Origin: Triplophysa rosa
Lineage: Eukaryota; Chordata; Actinopteri; Cypriniformes; Nemacheilidae
Direction of reading: 5' to 3'
Length of the DNA stretch: 64,000 nucleotides
NCBI RefSeq assembly: GCF_024868665.1
Contig: NC_079890.1
Location: 3,342,093 to 3,406,092 of the forward strand
Under the pieces are notes generated by a model, which was not told the DNA's origin, did no database searches, and worked only from the letters and a program-made list of their open reading frames with translations. Made by a program: the position numbers and the translations under genes. Shown here piece after piece: positions 54,201-61,674 of this stretch; the stretch's first letter is position 1, and the number at the start of each line of letters is the position of its first letter.

Positions 54201-57200
54201 TGGATTATTGTTTATTTATTTTGATTAAAGTTTTGTGAATGATAAAAAAAAAAAATAGTCTGGTTCCCCTACACGCCGTCGCTCGGTCCTCAGCCAGCCG
54301 AGAGGCTCTTCCTCGCGGTGCTATGCTGTGGTGCTGGACGTTCGGTGGACGGCCCGATCCGCCTCCTGGCGGCCGGTGATGGCTCCTGGCTGAGGGCAGC
54401 CGGCATTCCCGAGCTCCCTCCATGACCGCCATCCCACCTCGTCCCAGGAGCATGGCCGCGGGCTCTCCGTCCTCACCGAATCCCATCGTTCCAGCACCAC
54501 GATCTTGGGCAGCCGCTGGCGGACGCCCTCGTCCGCGCTGCCCGAACTCCTCAGCACCGCGAGGCCGCTCGGCGGCGAGGGCTCTTCGACAGCATGTCCC
54601 TCCTTCCTCCTGGGTTTCGGCATCAATGTAACAAAGCTCCATGTAGGGAAGGAAGGAGGCGGGAACCGGCGAACATTTAAACATTAAACTTTAATCAAAA
54701 ATAAACAAACAATAACACGGAAGTAAAAGGCCGGCAGCCACCTCACGGTCGACTGCCGGCCACACAAACATAAATAAAACTTAACATTTCCGGGCCCGGT
54801 CCTCTCTCGTCGGCAGTCCCGTCGCTCGTCTTCTTATGCTCCCTAGCTCCCCGTGAGGCATGCGGGACCGGTGTGCGTACAGCTGATACTCATTATCACT
54901 CACGCCACCGGTCCCGCCTTCCTGCCCCACGGCTCTCGTCCCGCCTTCCTCACTACAAACCCCTCTTGTGGTTTTTAAAGACTTCGTCAAAAGTTTCAAA
55001 ACCCGTTACTTCATTGTAACAGCGGTCCGGCTCGCAAAAGAGCTTCACGCTGTTTTCATAATTGTCCATTTTCCATTAACGCAGCGATTCTGAGCCGGTC
55101 TGAAATAAAACACTTTGAGGCCTGCGACATGTCTAAAGCCCCAATGGAAGGAAAGAGAAAAGTACATTAAATTAATTTATTTATGGCTTATTGGATGTAT
55201 TTTTAAAAATAATACAAAATAGAAAGAGGACTTAAGGTTTGTCTCTGTACTGTATCCTGTTTTTATGCCTCCCAGAAGTGCTGTGTCTCACATCATCATA
55301 ACTAGCTTTGTTTACAGCTCTGAAGTTGTGGATATATTTAGAATCTGTTCAGTTATGGCTCTTCCAGCCTCTGTATGATTCAGGAAAAGTTACTTCTAAT
55401 TCAGACTAGCCCTGGCCTGAGGTCAGTCAAAAATAGATTTGGTTTCCTTCATTACTGGAGCTTTGTGTGGTCGAACCCCTCAAATGATGCTTGGGTGTGA
55501 ATGGACTGTGAGAATTCTGCTAAAGTCGCTTCGGACTATATTGAGTCAAAAGTGTTGGTTAGTAGTTACAGCTTGTTTGGCAAAAGTTTATGTATGATGT
55601 AAGAAAATCAACCTTGATGGCCGTGATGATCTCTATAGTCGGTTTGCTACTAACGGGCCAATCAGAGTGCCCGTGCCGGTCGACTGCAGCTGTGGAGCTT
55701 TTTTTTAGCTATAAAGCAGTAAAAGTCGAAGTTGGAGGCTGTCCGAACCCTCTTTATGATTTGTTTATAGTCTATAACCAGCGTTCTTCTGTTGTCTCCT
55801 CTCACTTTGCTTAGGAATGAGTCTTAAATTTATGTGGCAGCCGTTTGGAGGCAGATTTGGTGCAAATCTCGTGTTGGATCTCCTGGTGTGTGTAGGAGTG
55901 TTAGAGCAAATTTTTGCCATTTTCCATGGGTTTGGGTTGGTTTGCGCAGTGGAAGCACTGGAAGAAAAGCTTTGGCACACTTTTTGTTTTATTCTTCTTT
56001 TGGAGAGGCCTTTGAAATTTCTATTTTTTATTTTTGAACTTTTTATACAGGTTTTACTGTAGATCGATGGGTAGATTATGGGTTCAATAAGTGGCCAATG
56101 AGGCCACTTAAAGGGATAGTTTACCCAAAAATGAAAATGCTGTCATCATGTACTCACCCTCTTGTCATTTCAAACCTGTAAGACTTTCTTTCTTCTGCAA
56201 AACACAAAATAAGATGTTTTGAAGAAAGTTGGTAACCGAACAGCGCTGGCACCCATTTACACAAAACCAATGCAAGTGAACGGGGTCCAGTTAACAACAT
56301 TCTTCAAAATATCTTCTTTTGTGTTCTGCAGAAGAAAGAAAGTCATACAGGTTTGAAATGACACGAGGGTGAATAAATGATGACAGAATTTTCATTTTTG
56401 GGTGGACTATCACTTTAAATGCACTGTAACTTGCTTTGGATACAAGTGCTCCAAATGCATACTGTAAAATGTGAATGAAAAGATTGACAGTTATCAATAT
56501 ATCACATGAGATTGTAATGCAGTCCGCACAAAACATTTTAGTCCCAATGGTATTTCTTACTGGCAAGTTGTAAATGTGCCCCTAGTTTGGCGTAATTGTG
56601 CTGTTATAACGTGGCGTTTTTGTACCCGCAGGCCTTTGACTCATGAAGAGATCGCCCAGAGAAGGGAACTAGCCAGGCAGCGGCACGCCGAGAGACAAGC
56701 GGCCAATCAGAGCGCAGAAACCCCCGGGTCAACTGATGCTGGAGGGGCTTCAATCCCATCAGCCCCTGCCACCAGCAGTGTCACAGGCAAGCATGCAGTC
56801 AGTTTACTTGTGTGTGTGAATGAGCAGATGGGATGTGTTTCAGGTGAACGTGTGCTTCTGCTAATTGCATATACACATATGCCATAATCATAATCATATT
56901 AATAAAAGTATAGAGGATATGTGATGTTTCATCTGTAATTTATCTATTAATACTCGTGCTTTTACCTGCAGATTCTTTGTGTGCACAGACGGAGACTCTT
57001 TCTGTTAAAGCCGCAGTCGAGGACGAAAGCAGAGAACATTTCGTGGCCTTCGCACGTGTTTACAGCGGAGTCGTCAGAAAAGGTCAAAAGGTGTTCGTGC
57101 TCGGACCCAAATACGACCCGTAGCTGGCTCTCAGAATGGTGAGCGGACGCCTCCGTCTTCAAAACTGCAGACGTTTTCATCGCCTCAAACTTTGTGGCTT

Positions 57201-59067
57201 AATACACCATCACAGCGCTGACACGAGCTCACGAGTCATTATCCAAGAATTAATGCAATTCATAACGTAATAATCGCACAATTAATAATCCTTAACCCCG
57301 ATGAACTAGAGCTCCGGAAAATGAACTGCCGTGTTCGGGATCATTTCCAATTAATTTCCTCGTGTTTGAAGCTGTCTGGAGCTAATTATTACATCATTAC
57401 CTCCAAACTATTAAAAGACTCATCCAGCCTTCATCGCTCTTGAAGAACATTTCAATTTAGCAGGAGAGTCAGCGAATCATAGGACGATGACTTGATTTTT
57501 TTCATTTAATCGGATGTCACGGCATTGGGAACAATCGCCCGAGAGTTTAAGATTGTTCAGGATTTATTAAAATATTTAAATGACTTGTTTGTATTAAATG
57601 CAGATGTATTGCTAATTGGATTTGGATTTGATTGGATTCCACATTGAATCTGGTTGCACTGTTGAATCTGGATTCCCAAATGCAGTATATATTTTTTTGT
57701 GTTTGAATGTGATTTTTTGGTTCCCAGAACGTAATTTTTTTAAATGATACATTTTGGGCGTTTTTGCCTTCATTTGTACTGTTTTAGTGAGAGAGAAGAC
57801 AGGAAGCGAAGTGGGAGAGAGAAGGGTGTGGGATCGGGAAAGGACCACGAGACGGGAATTGAACCCGGGTCGCCCGATTCGCAACCGCGCCACGTGTCGG
57901 AGAGCGTTATTATTTAAAGGGAACCTCCGCCCAAAAATGAAAATTCTGCCATTAATTACTCAACCTCAAGTAGTTTAACATCCATAGGACCTCCGTTGTT
58001 CCCCAGAACGCAAATGAAGGTAGTTTTGGAAGCTCCTCCAAAGATTGCAACACAACCAAACTTCAGAGAGCTGAAAGTGCGTAAAGACATCGTAAAATAG
58101 TCCACGCGACTCTGGTGGTTCAGTATTAATGAATATAATGCGACGAGGATACTTTTTGTGCGCAAACATACAAAAATAAAGACTATATTAAAAAACTTCA
58201 TGATTTGTTCCCGAGAGCCATACGACGCATGCGTGTGGCGATCTCAGAATCCAGCACCACGCGCATGCATCGAGCGATGCTGATACCGAATGCACGGTCA
58301 TCGGCAAACGCATGTGTCGTGTGGCTCTCGGAAACGCCCGCTGGAAACTAACACTCAAATCATAGAATATAGTCATTATTTTTGTTTGTTAGCACACAAA
58401 AAGTATCCTCGTCGCATTATATTCATTAATACTGAACCACCAGAGTCGCGTGGACTATTTTACGATGTCTTTAAGCACTTTGAAGTTCGGTTGCGTTGCT
58501 ATCTATAGAGGAGTCAGAAAGCTTCCAAAACGAACTTCATTTGTGTTCTGGGGGAAAACGGAGGTCCTAGGGATGTTAAACTACTTTTTTCAAATTTGGG
58601 CGGAGGTTCCCTTTAAGGTTTGCTATTGGTTGTCCAGGAAAGTTTTCCTTTCAGAAATAGAACGTTAGTTTCTGGTTCCCAGAACGTTCTCCTAACATTC
58701 CTTTAACGTTATAAGAAAAAAAAAACTATTGTTTTATTTCCGTAACGATAAACCTTAAACAACCTTCCCCTAACGTTCTTAGAACGTTCATTTCCCCCCC
58801 AAGAATAACCAAAAGGGAACCAGAAACTAACCTTAGGGGAACGTTCTGTGTTTGCTGGGTTAATTATATTTATGGTGTAAATCGTCATCATTTTATGATT
58901 CTGATCTGGAATATTTTGTTTTTTGCTTTAGCTGCCGGAAGATTGCTCGGCGTCTGATGTTTTGCCCGCCATCCCTCACATGGCCTGCTGTACGGTGGAC
59001 AGACTTTACCTGCTGATGGGTCGTGAGCTGGAAGAACTGGATGAAGTTCCTTCAGGAAATGTTCTCG
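32751..59067 (+). CDS. efl1: Elongation factor-like GTPase 1, 5' half, 14 coding exons (internal TAG)
   Basis: Join 32751-32841, 32947-33014, 33641-33725, 33808-33941, 34155-34292, 35255-35472, 35913-36036, 39693-39772, 41906-42042, 43527-43649, 45935-46034, 56632-56786, 56972-57138, 58932-59067. All phases agree. EF-2-type GTPase landmarks: AHVDHGKTT (P-loop), [25 protein letters not shown]. Family knowledge: EFL1 is a cytoplasmic GTPase that works with SBDS to evict eIF6 from pre-60S subunits, allowing subunit joining. About 585 codons are present; the C-terminal half lies past the window. Exon 13 holds an in-frame TAG at 57121-57123, so this copy would be truncated before EF-2-like domains III-V unless bypassed. 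One intron has a GC donor. Confidence 0.93.
32947..33014 (+). CDS. efl1: efl1 exon 2: end of P-loop
   Basis: Acceptor CTCATAG, donor GTAAGC. It encodes [13 protein letters not shown] and IISSRLAGK. The split glycine of the P-loop is completed across the intron. Confidence 0.93.
33015..33640. other. efl1 intron with TA microsatellite
   Basis: A (TA)n tract lies at about 33236-33267. Otherwise nothing. Confidence 0.55.
33641..33725 (+). CDS. efl1: efl1 exon 3: switch I region
   Basis: Acceptor CTTCTGTAG, donor GTGATG. It encodes [20 protein letters not shown] and [15 protein letters not shown] is the G2/switch I signature of EF-2-like GTPases. Confidence 0.93.
33808..33941 (+). CDS. efl1: efl1 exon 4: G3 motif DSPGH
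   Basis: Acceptor ATTGCAG, donor GTATG. It encodes [19 protein letters not shown] and [15 protein letters not shown] at 33837-33851 is the G3 box. Confidence 0.94.
34155..34292 (+). CDS. efl1: efl1 exon 5: G4 motif NKID
   Basis: Acceptor CTGCTTTAG, donor GTGACG. It encodes [21 protein letters not shown] at 34221-34223, then [17 protein letters not shown] is the guanine-specificity box. Confidence 0.93.
34331..34683. mobile_element. hAT-like palindromic element, copy 4
   Basis: Starts TAGGACTGTCAAATGATTAA and ends GATTAATCGTTCGACAGCC. Both AATCGCGATTAATCG arms are intact. No clear target duplication. In the efl1 intron 34293-35254. Confidence 0.8.
34910..35236. mobile_element. Palindromic TTAA-ended element, copy 3, beside efl1 exon 6
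   Basis: Starts TTAAAGAGACAGTTCACCCC and ends TGAACTATCACTTTAA. Only 18 bp separate it from the exon 6 start, so part of the acceptor region of that intron is transposon-derived. Confidence 0.78.
35255..35472 (+). CDS. efl1: efl1 exon 6: insert region and G5 motif
   Basis: Acceptor TTCTGTAG, donor GTACAT. It encodes [49 protein letters not shown]. The EFL1-specific acidic insert and the SAID G5 box are clear. A dispersed repeat ends only 18 bp before the exon. Confidence 0.94.
35473..35912. other. efl1 intron with TA-rich tract
   Basis: TA-rich microsatellite at about 35776-35822. Nothing else. Confidence 0.5.
35913..36036 (+). CDS. efl1: efl1 exon 7
   Basis: Acceptor GAGACAG, donor GTAGTG. 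It encodes [40 protein letters not shown] and Q. KTLWGDFY is typical of EFL1. Confidence 0.93.
36037..37570. other. efl1 intron 7, first part
   Basis: A short fish repeat fragment (GAACTTTATTGCCGTGTGTA, about 36185-36240). At 37040-37260 a balanced, non-repetitive block stands out from the AT-rich intron. The rest is AT-rich. Confidence 0.4.
37571..38065. mobile_element. hAT-like element with CAGTGTTGGG ends and 8-bp duplication
   Basis: Starts CAGTGTTGGGTGTAACTAGT, ends AGTAACTTACCCAACACTG. GCTGTAAA flanks both ends exactly (37563-37570, 38066-38073). 495 bp, no transposase. Confidence 0.87.
38066..38930. other. efl1 intron 7, middle part
   Basis: No recognised repeat or coding segment after the duplication at 38066-38073. 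Confidence 0.4.
38940..39600. repeat. Fish dispersed repeat with nested hAT-like insertion
   Basis: 38940-39108 (TTTGATTTATACAGCGCTTT, CAAAGCAGCTTTACAGGAG) and 39449-39600 (CGAGGAACCCAAACTCC, GGCCAGGTCCCCTCTGGC) are the two halves of one repeat common in cyprinid DNA, interrupted by the element at 39109-39448. Confidence 0.65.
39109..39448. mobile_element. hAT-like palindromic element, copy 5, nested
   Basis: TAGGGCTGTCAAACGATTAA to ATTAATCGTTTGACAGCCCTA region. The flanking octamers ATAACAAA and ATAATAAA differ at one base, an aged 8-bp duplication. Confidence 0.83.
39693..39772 (+). CDS. efl1: efl1 exon 8
   Basis: Acceptor CTGTTTCAG, donor GTAACT. It encodes [20 protein letters not shown] and DAVVTR. 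It is too short to stand out as an open frame. Confidence 0.9.
39773..41510. other. efl1 intron 8, first part
   Basis: AT-rich, no recognised repeat apart from the start of the next element's target site. Confidence 0.4.
41511..41810. mobile_element. 300-bp hAT element with CAGTGGTTCTCAAAC ends
   Basis: Starts CAGTAGTTCTCAAACTGGGG and ends GTTTGAGAACCACTG. GCTTAAAC is duplicated exactly on both sides (41503-41510, 41811-41818). The ends are typical of non-autonomous hAT (Charlie-like) elements. Confidence 0.88.
41906..42042 (+). CDS. efl1: efl1 exon 9
   Basis: Acceptor ACCTCCAG, donor GTATCC from 42043. It encodes [25 protein letters not shown] and [15 protein letters not shown]. The last codon is split and completed as serine in exon 10. 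Confidence 0.93.
42043..42723. other. efl1 intron 9, first part, with GC-rich block
   Basis: 42230-42430 is clearly more GC-rich and non-repetitive than its surroundings, without coding signal. Confidence 0.4.
42724..43024. mobile_element. hAT-like palindromic element, copy 6, degraded right end
   Basis: Starts TAGGGCTGTTTAATGAGGAA; the right arm ends CAATTAATCGCGATTGATCG without a clean terminus. Confidence 0.7.
43225..43429. mobile_element. TTAA-ended palindromic family, left-truncated
   Basis: A central hairpin (CAGCCCCCCATTC and inverse GAATGGGGGGCTG) and the right arm through GGTGAACTACTCCTTTAA. It lies 97 bp before efl1 exon 10. Confidence 0.65.
43527..43649 (+). CDS. efl1: efl1 exon 10
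   Basis: Acceptor TTACTCAG, donor GTGAGC. It encodes [40 protein letters not shown]. The phase matches exons 9 and 11. Confidence 0.9.
44058..44566. mobile_element. CAGTGGTTCTCAAC hAT element with another element inside
   Basis: Starts CAGTGGTTCTCAACAGGC and ends GTTTGAGAACCCCTG. Flanking CTCTAAAG and CTCAAAAG differ at one base. Contains G-rich interior (44517-44538) and the nested element 44127-44391. In the efl1 intron 43650-45934, otherwise unremarkable except a short TTAAAGGGATAGTTCATG fragment at 45416-45440. Confidence 0.78.
44127..44391. mobile_element. 265-bp inverted-repeat element with exact 8-bp duplication
   Basis: Starts GGTAACACTTTTCAATAAGG and ends CCTTATTGTAAAGTGTTACC. GATATTTC occurs at 44119-44126 and 44392-44399. 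Long inverted arms, so near-palindromic overall. Confidence 0.87.
45935..46034 (+). CDS. efl1: efl1 exon 11
   Basis: Acceptor CCCGCTAG, donor GTATTG. It encodes [20 protein letters not shown] and [13 protein letters not shown], the start of the EF-2-like domain II. Confidence 0.92.
48806..49215. repeat. Dispersed repeat, copy 1 of an inverted pair
   Basis: Starts TTAAAGTCCCCGTGAACCGG and ends TAATTTCACTGGGACTTTAA. An inverted copy is at 62733-63150. Open frames on either strand belong to the repeat. Confidence 0.75.
49239..49690. mobile_element. GC-rich inverted-repeat element, Harbinger-like
   Basis: Ends GGGCCTGATCAGACAGAACA and, inverted, GTTTTGTGTGATTGCACCC. TAA flanks both ends, the 3-bp duplication type of PIF/Harbinger elements. 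The interior is rich in GCGC and CGCGTTTT words. Confidence 0.65.
49691..49872. repeat. TCTATCGCCATCT-family repeat
   Basis: TTTGCCTCTCTATCGCCATC ... ATAAAACTGCAGG, ending with inverse CAGATTGCAGCTTTA of its start AAAGCTGCAATCG. Confidence 0.65.
51848..52160. repeat. ACTTAAAGTC-ended repeat
   Basis: Starts CTTAAAGTCACCATGACATA and ends CACGCTGACTTTAAAG. Similar end style to the 48806-49215 family. Confidence 0.45.
52322..52471. repeat. TCTATCGCCATCT-family repeat
   Basis: AAAGATGCAATTCATAACAT, TTTGCCTCTCTATCGCCATC, ending CATATCGCAGCTTTA. Same orientation as 49691-49872. Confidence 0.65.
53081..53407 (+). repeat. LTR, first copy
   Basis: Starts TGTAGAGAGGAAGGCGGGAC and ends ACTTTGTTACA. 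Contains GATTAAAG, a poly(A)-signal-like word, and a GGCCGGCAG...CTGCCGGCC hairpin. Confidence 0.8.
53409..53426 (+). other. Retroelement primer-binding site
   Basis: TGGTGCCGAAACCCGGGA, one base after the LTR end. TGG at the start is the complement of a tRNA CCA end. The tRNA is not assigned here. Confidence 0.7.
53961..54242 (+). repeat. LTR, second copy, truncated at the polyadenylation point
   Basis: Starts TGTAGCGAGGAAGGCGGGAC after a purine-rich tract (GTGAGGGGCGATGGGGG). Stops at TTTTGTGAATGAT, 20 bp after GATTAAAG, where an A-run follows. The terminal CA part of the LTR is missing. Confidence 0.78.
54627..54957 (-). repeat. LTR, third copy, inverted
   Basis: Reads on plus from TGTAACAAAG to CCGCCTTCCTCACTACA. 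The inverted primer-binding site (GGGTTTCGGCATCA, one base changed) is next to it at 54611-54625. Confidence 0.8.
54958..56107. other. efl1 intron 11, remainder before the next repeat
   Basis: AT-rich, with open frames on both strands at 55765-56062 that have no family signature. Nothing recognised. Confidence 0.4.
56108..56418. mobile_element. Palindromic TTAA-ended element, copy 5
   Basis: Starts TTAAAGGGATAGTTTACCC and ends GGACTATCACTTTAA. Internal arms ATATCTTCTTTTGTGTTCTG and inverse. Lies 214 bp before efl1 exon 12. Confidence 0.78.
56632..56786 (+). CDS. efl1: efl1 exon 12, GC donor
   Basis: Follows a 10.6-kb intron. Acceptor ACCCGCAG. It encodes [20 protein letters not shown] and a low-complexity Ser/Ala/Pro stretch ending SSVT plus one base. 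The donor reads CACAG/GCAAGC, a GC donor with good flanking match; joining to exon 13 keeps the frame. Confidence 0.87.
56972..57138 (+). CDS. efl1: efl1 exon 13 with in-frame TAG
   Basis: Acceptor TTACCTGCAG, donor GTGAGC at 57139. It encodes [43 protein letters not shown], then TAG (57121-57123), then LALRM. Frame and similarity continue into exon 14, so the stop interrupts a domain-II beta-barrel in a conserved frame. A single-base change from a Leu, Gln, Glu or Lys codon would explain it. Confidence 0.87.
57139..57750. other. efl1 intron 13, first part
   Basis: 57200-57560 is non-repetitive and carries several TAAT core words (CCAATTAATTTCC, GCTAATTATTACATCATTA). No coding signal. Confidence 0.4.
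57750..57905 (-). repeat. tRNA-derived SINE, minus strand
   Basis: On the minus strand: an A-box-like TGGCGCGGTTG, then a B-box GGGTTCAATTCCCG about 30 bp later, then a CT-rich body (CTTCTCTCTCCCACTTCG) and an A-rich AATGAAGGCAAAAACGCCC end. That order is typical of tRNA-headed SINEs in fish. Confidence 0.65.
57914..58616. mobile_element. 703-bp near-perfect palindromic TTAA-ended element
   Basis: Starts TTAAAGGGAACCTCCGCCC and ends as its inverse GGGCGGAGGTTCCCTTTAA. The arms share about 75 nearly identical bases (CATCGTAAAATAGTCCACGC onward) and a smaller palindrome sits at the centre (GAGAGCCATACGACGCATGC / GCATGTGTCGTGTGGCTCTC). Confidence 0.8.
58620..58862. repeat. AACGTTC-rich repeat
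   Basis: Repeated GGTTCCCAGAACGTTCTC, TTCTTAGAACGTTC and GGGGAACGTTCTGTG words with inverted symmetry. The left piece GGTTCCCAGAACGT near 57719 suggests the SINE and the palindrome inserted into one older copy. Confidence 0.6.
58932..59067 (+). CDS. efl1: efl1 exon 14, last in window
   Basis: Acceptor TGCTTTAG, donor GTACGG at 59068. It encodes [45 protein letters not shown], matching the family order. It is not visible as a long open frame. The next exon is not in the remaining 4.9 kb. Confidence 0.9.
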
Positions 59068-61615
59068 GTACGGCTTATTGTTTCCTCATCACTTTATTGT
59101 TTCCTCGTCACAGATGCGTGATGTATTTGATTCTGTTTTGATCCTTTACTAATCCCGTGTCAAAGATGAAGGGAATGTGGCATTATGATATATGATAGAT
59201 TACCCACAAGTCATTGTGCAACACGGAATGTTTCTTGGTCCCTGGAGGTTACATTCCTCAACAGCAGTGTGATATCAGTTGTGTTTATTGTCTTCTGCAC
59301 TCTTCAGTTCCAACAGTGAAAAATCATGCCGTGCTCCCTGAGATCTGGGTCAGCGTTCGGATAGATGAGACACCAATTACATTTCATTTACAATTCCCAG
59401 CGTTCTGAACGTCAGAGATCTGTGTGTCTATCTCACTGTTTCCGGTGTCCAGAAGCTCCGTCATCTCTTTAATGCATAATACACTTGTGTGTATTGCATC
59501 ACTCTTGAATCTTGATTCCTAATTCTAGATCAGTGTATTGATGTACGTTGGTATGCGTAAAGTAGAATATGTATATGCAAAAGTTTTTATATTTCTACGA
59601 CAGTATTTTACAGTAATGCTGCATTGCACATAAGAACCACATCTGGTAGTCAGTAGTCTATATAGGCTGTACAGTGGTCATGCAGATGGCAGATGTGTTT
59701 TGTCGACTGACATTAATGGTGCTAAAGTGTTTTTTTATATGATAGTTCATGTTTTGTTATGGTAATTCGGGACTCATTTTACAAGAATTAACTTTACAAG
59801 CAGATTTGCTAGAACATATTGTAGTTGTAAAAAGGGTGGCGGTCTTTTCATTAGCAGCCGCAAATTAGTCACGTTCGGTGTCAAATTTTATTGACACAAA
59901 AGCATATTATATTAAAATGTCAGCTTACATTCTCAGTTTTTCTCATGATCGACGAGAGATTTTAAGGAATCATGCATACATTGACCGACCGCGCTGTCGT
60001 TGTTTATTTCATGAGGGTTTGATAAATTATTTAAGGACCTGTGCATTAATGTATCAACATTTTCAACTAATGCAAGCCTGTCAATAAACGCCACGGCCCT
60101 GAGTGGACATTACCGAGCATTATGCCATAATTCAATTTGAGCGTCAAACTTCCATTCGGCCCGAACTAGATTTATGTGTCCTTAGCGAGCGCTCATATGT
60201 CAGAGGTGAAGAGTCGATGCATGAGCATTAGTCCTGGAGATGGGTCGGGTTAGGGAACAAAGAGCAAGAGCGGAAATTGTTGTTTTAGTGTTTTTATTAC
60301 TTAGACGCCGCGGTCAGCGACTGCAGCCGTGAGGGTCCGTCGATTGTACGCTAGCCCACATTTCTGCTCGATTGGCCTCTTGTCGTGAAACAAAGTGTGG
60401 AGGAGTTCACATGCGAGAGCAGAAAGAGAAGCTCTTTAGATGTGAATGAAAAATGTGTCTTTTTACCGCATGACAGGTTAAAAGCCGCGCTTGGCCCGCC
60501 GCTTGGCTAACCAGACCCCCCCAAAGACAAAACTCAAACCAGACACGGTCTGAAAACATCGCATAACACGACCTTACGCCGTGTCATACAGCCAAAGCCA
60601 AACTGAGGAGGGAATGAAATACAGCACAGATGAAAAGAAATGAAGAGTGTGGGCAGGGACAAACAATCGCTCTCTCTTTTTGTGCTCAGATATACAGAAG
60701 CTTCTCTTTATTTGCACAGAAACAGAAAATGAAGAACTAAACCACTTAAGATCGTACGGCCCACAACGAAATACTCTTCTGATCTTTAGGTCCATTTCAC
60801 ATCCACACCAGTAGTGTTTGCTGGTTACTACAGTTAGAAAACGAAATATCTTAAGATCGTTTCAAAACGGTTTCTTAAAGTTTGACACATAGACGTCTAA
60901 ATCTGTTTTACGGTATGAGGAATTTCATTTTAATATAACTTGATAATTGATTTACAATAAATTTGTACGATAATATTTGACTAATAGCTAACTAATAATT
61001 ATGATAATAGATATTACGATTAATAGATGATAATATTAACAATCGCAACAAATTGTTAAATCGCAACTAATATTTGCGATATTCTGTAATAATAAGTACA
61101 TTCTGTTCTTGTAGTTATCTTTCTCCGTGTTTCTTCACGTACCTCAGCAAGCGCTGCACATTTACATTCCGCGGTAAACACGTAACAGAAAAATCGCGAA
61201 ATACAGCCTAGGTTAAGTTCATTTTCAGTCTTGATTTATATGGCGTTAATAGCGCAATACAAATAATTAAAAAACAGCAAAATTGTGGAAAATACTGCAA
61301 TTGGTTATTGTTCGTAAAAAATTAGCGTAATTGTGCAAAATAAGGCAACTGTTTATCGAATTCTGCCCTTTTGTGAGGGATTTTTTAATCGTTAATCTTA
61401 TTTATTTGTGTTATATACTATATAATTGTTGTTCGTTTAACAGCCTGTAAGAGTAGATATCCGCAGGTCAGCATCTGCAGAGATTTTTTTCCTTGAAAAT
61501 TGTTCTCTATTTTTATACGTGTAACATTTTCTGTCATTTTAGAACTATGGTTAATTTGTGCAGTTTACATACAGTAGGGTAGCCGTAAGAAACAGAAGAC
61601 ATTAAATCTATTGAT

Positions 61616-61618
<3 letters not shown>

Positions 61619-61656
<38 letters not shown>
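61619..61656. repeat. CT microsatellite
   Basis: About 18 tandem CT units. Confidence 0.9.
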
Positions 61657-61658
<2 letters not shown>

Positions 61659-61674
61659 GGTTATTAATAACCGT
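61657..61674. repeat. Perfect 18-bp palindrome beside the CT tract
   Basis: ACGGTTATTAATAACCGT, self-complementary over its whole length. Confidence 0.8.

Larger units (their letters stand above)
53081..54957. mobile_element. Composite LTR retroelement with an inverted second unit
   Basis: Order: LTR (53081-53407), primer-binding site and leader (53409-53960), LTR truncated at its poly(A) point (53961-54242), A-run, then inverted leader (54243-54626) and inverted LTR (54627-54957). AACCC lies directly outside both ends, a 5-bp target duplication, so the whole block appears to have integrated once. Both outer ends are the same LTR start (TGTAG). It is GC-rich in an AT-rich intron and has no gag or pol frame; its open frames are translations of LTR and leader. 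Confidence 0.8.

Noticed and set aside
53324..54684. Several 100-220 residue open frames on both strands
   Set aside because: They translate GC-rich LTR and leader DNA; no gag, protease, polymerase or integrase motif, and the same frames recur in the inverted copy.
55765..56062. Hydrophobic open frames on plus and minus strands
   Set aside because: No family signature, intronic in efl1, overlapping frames on both strands.
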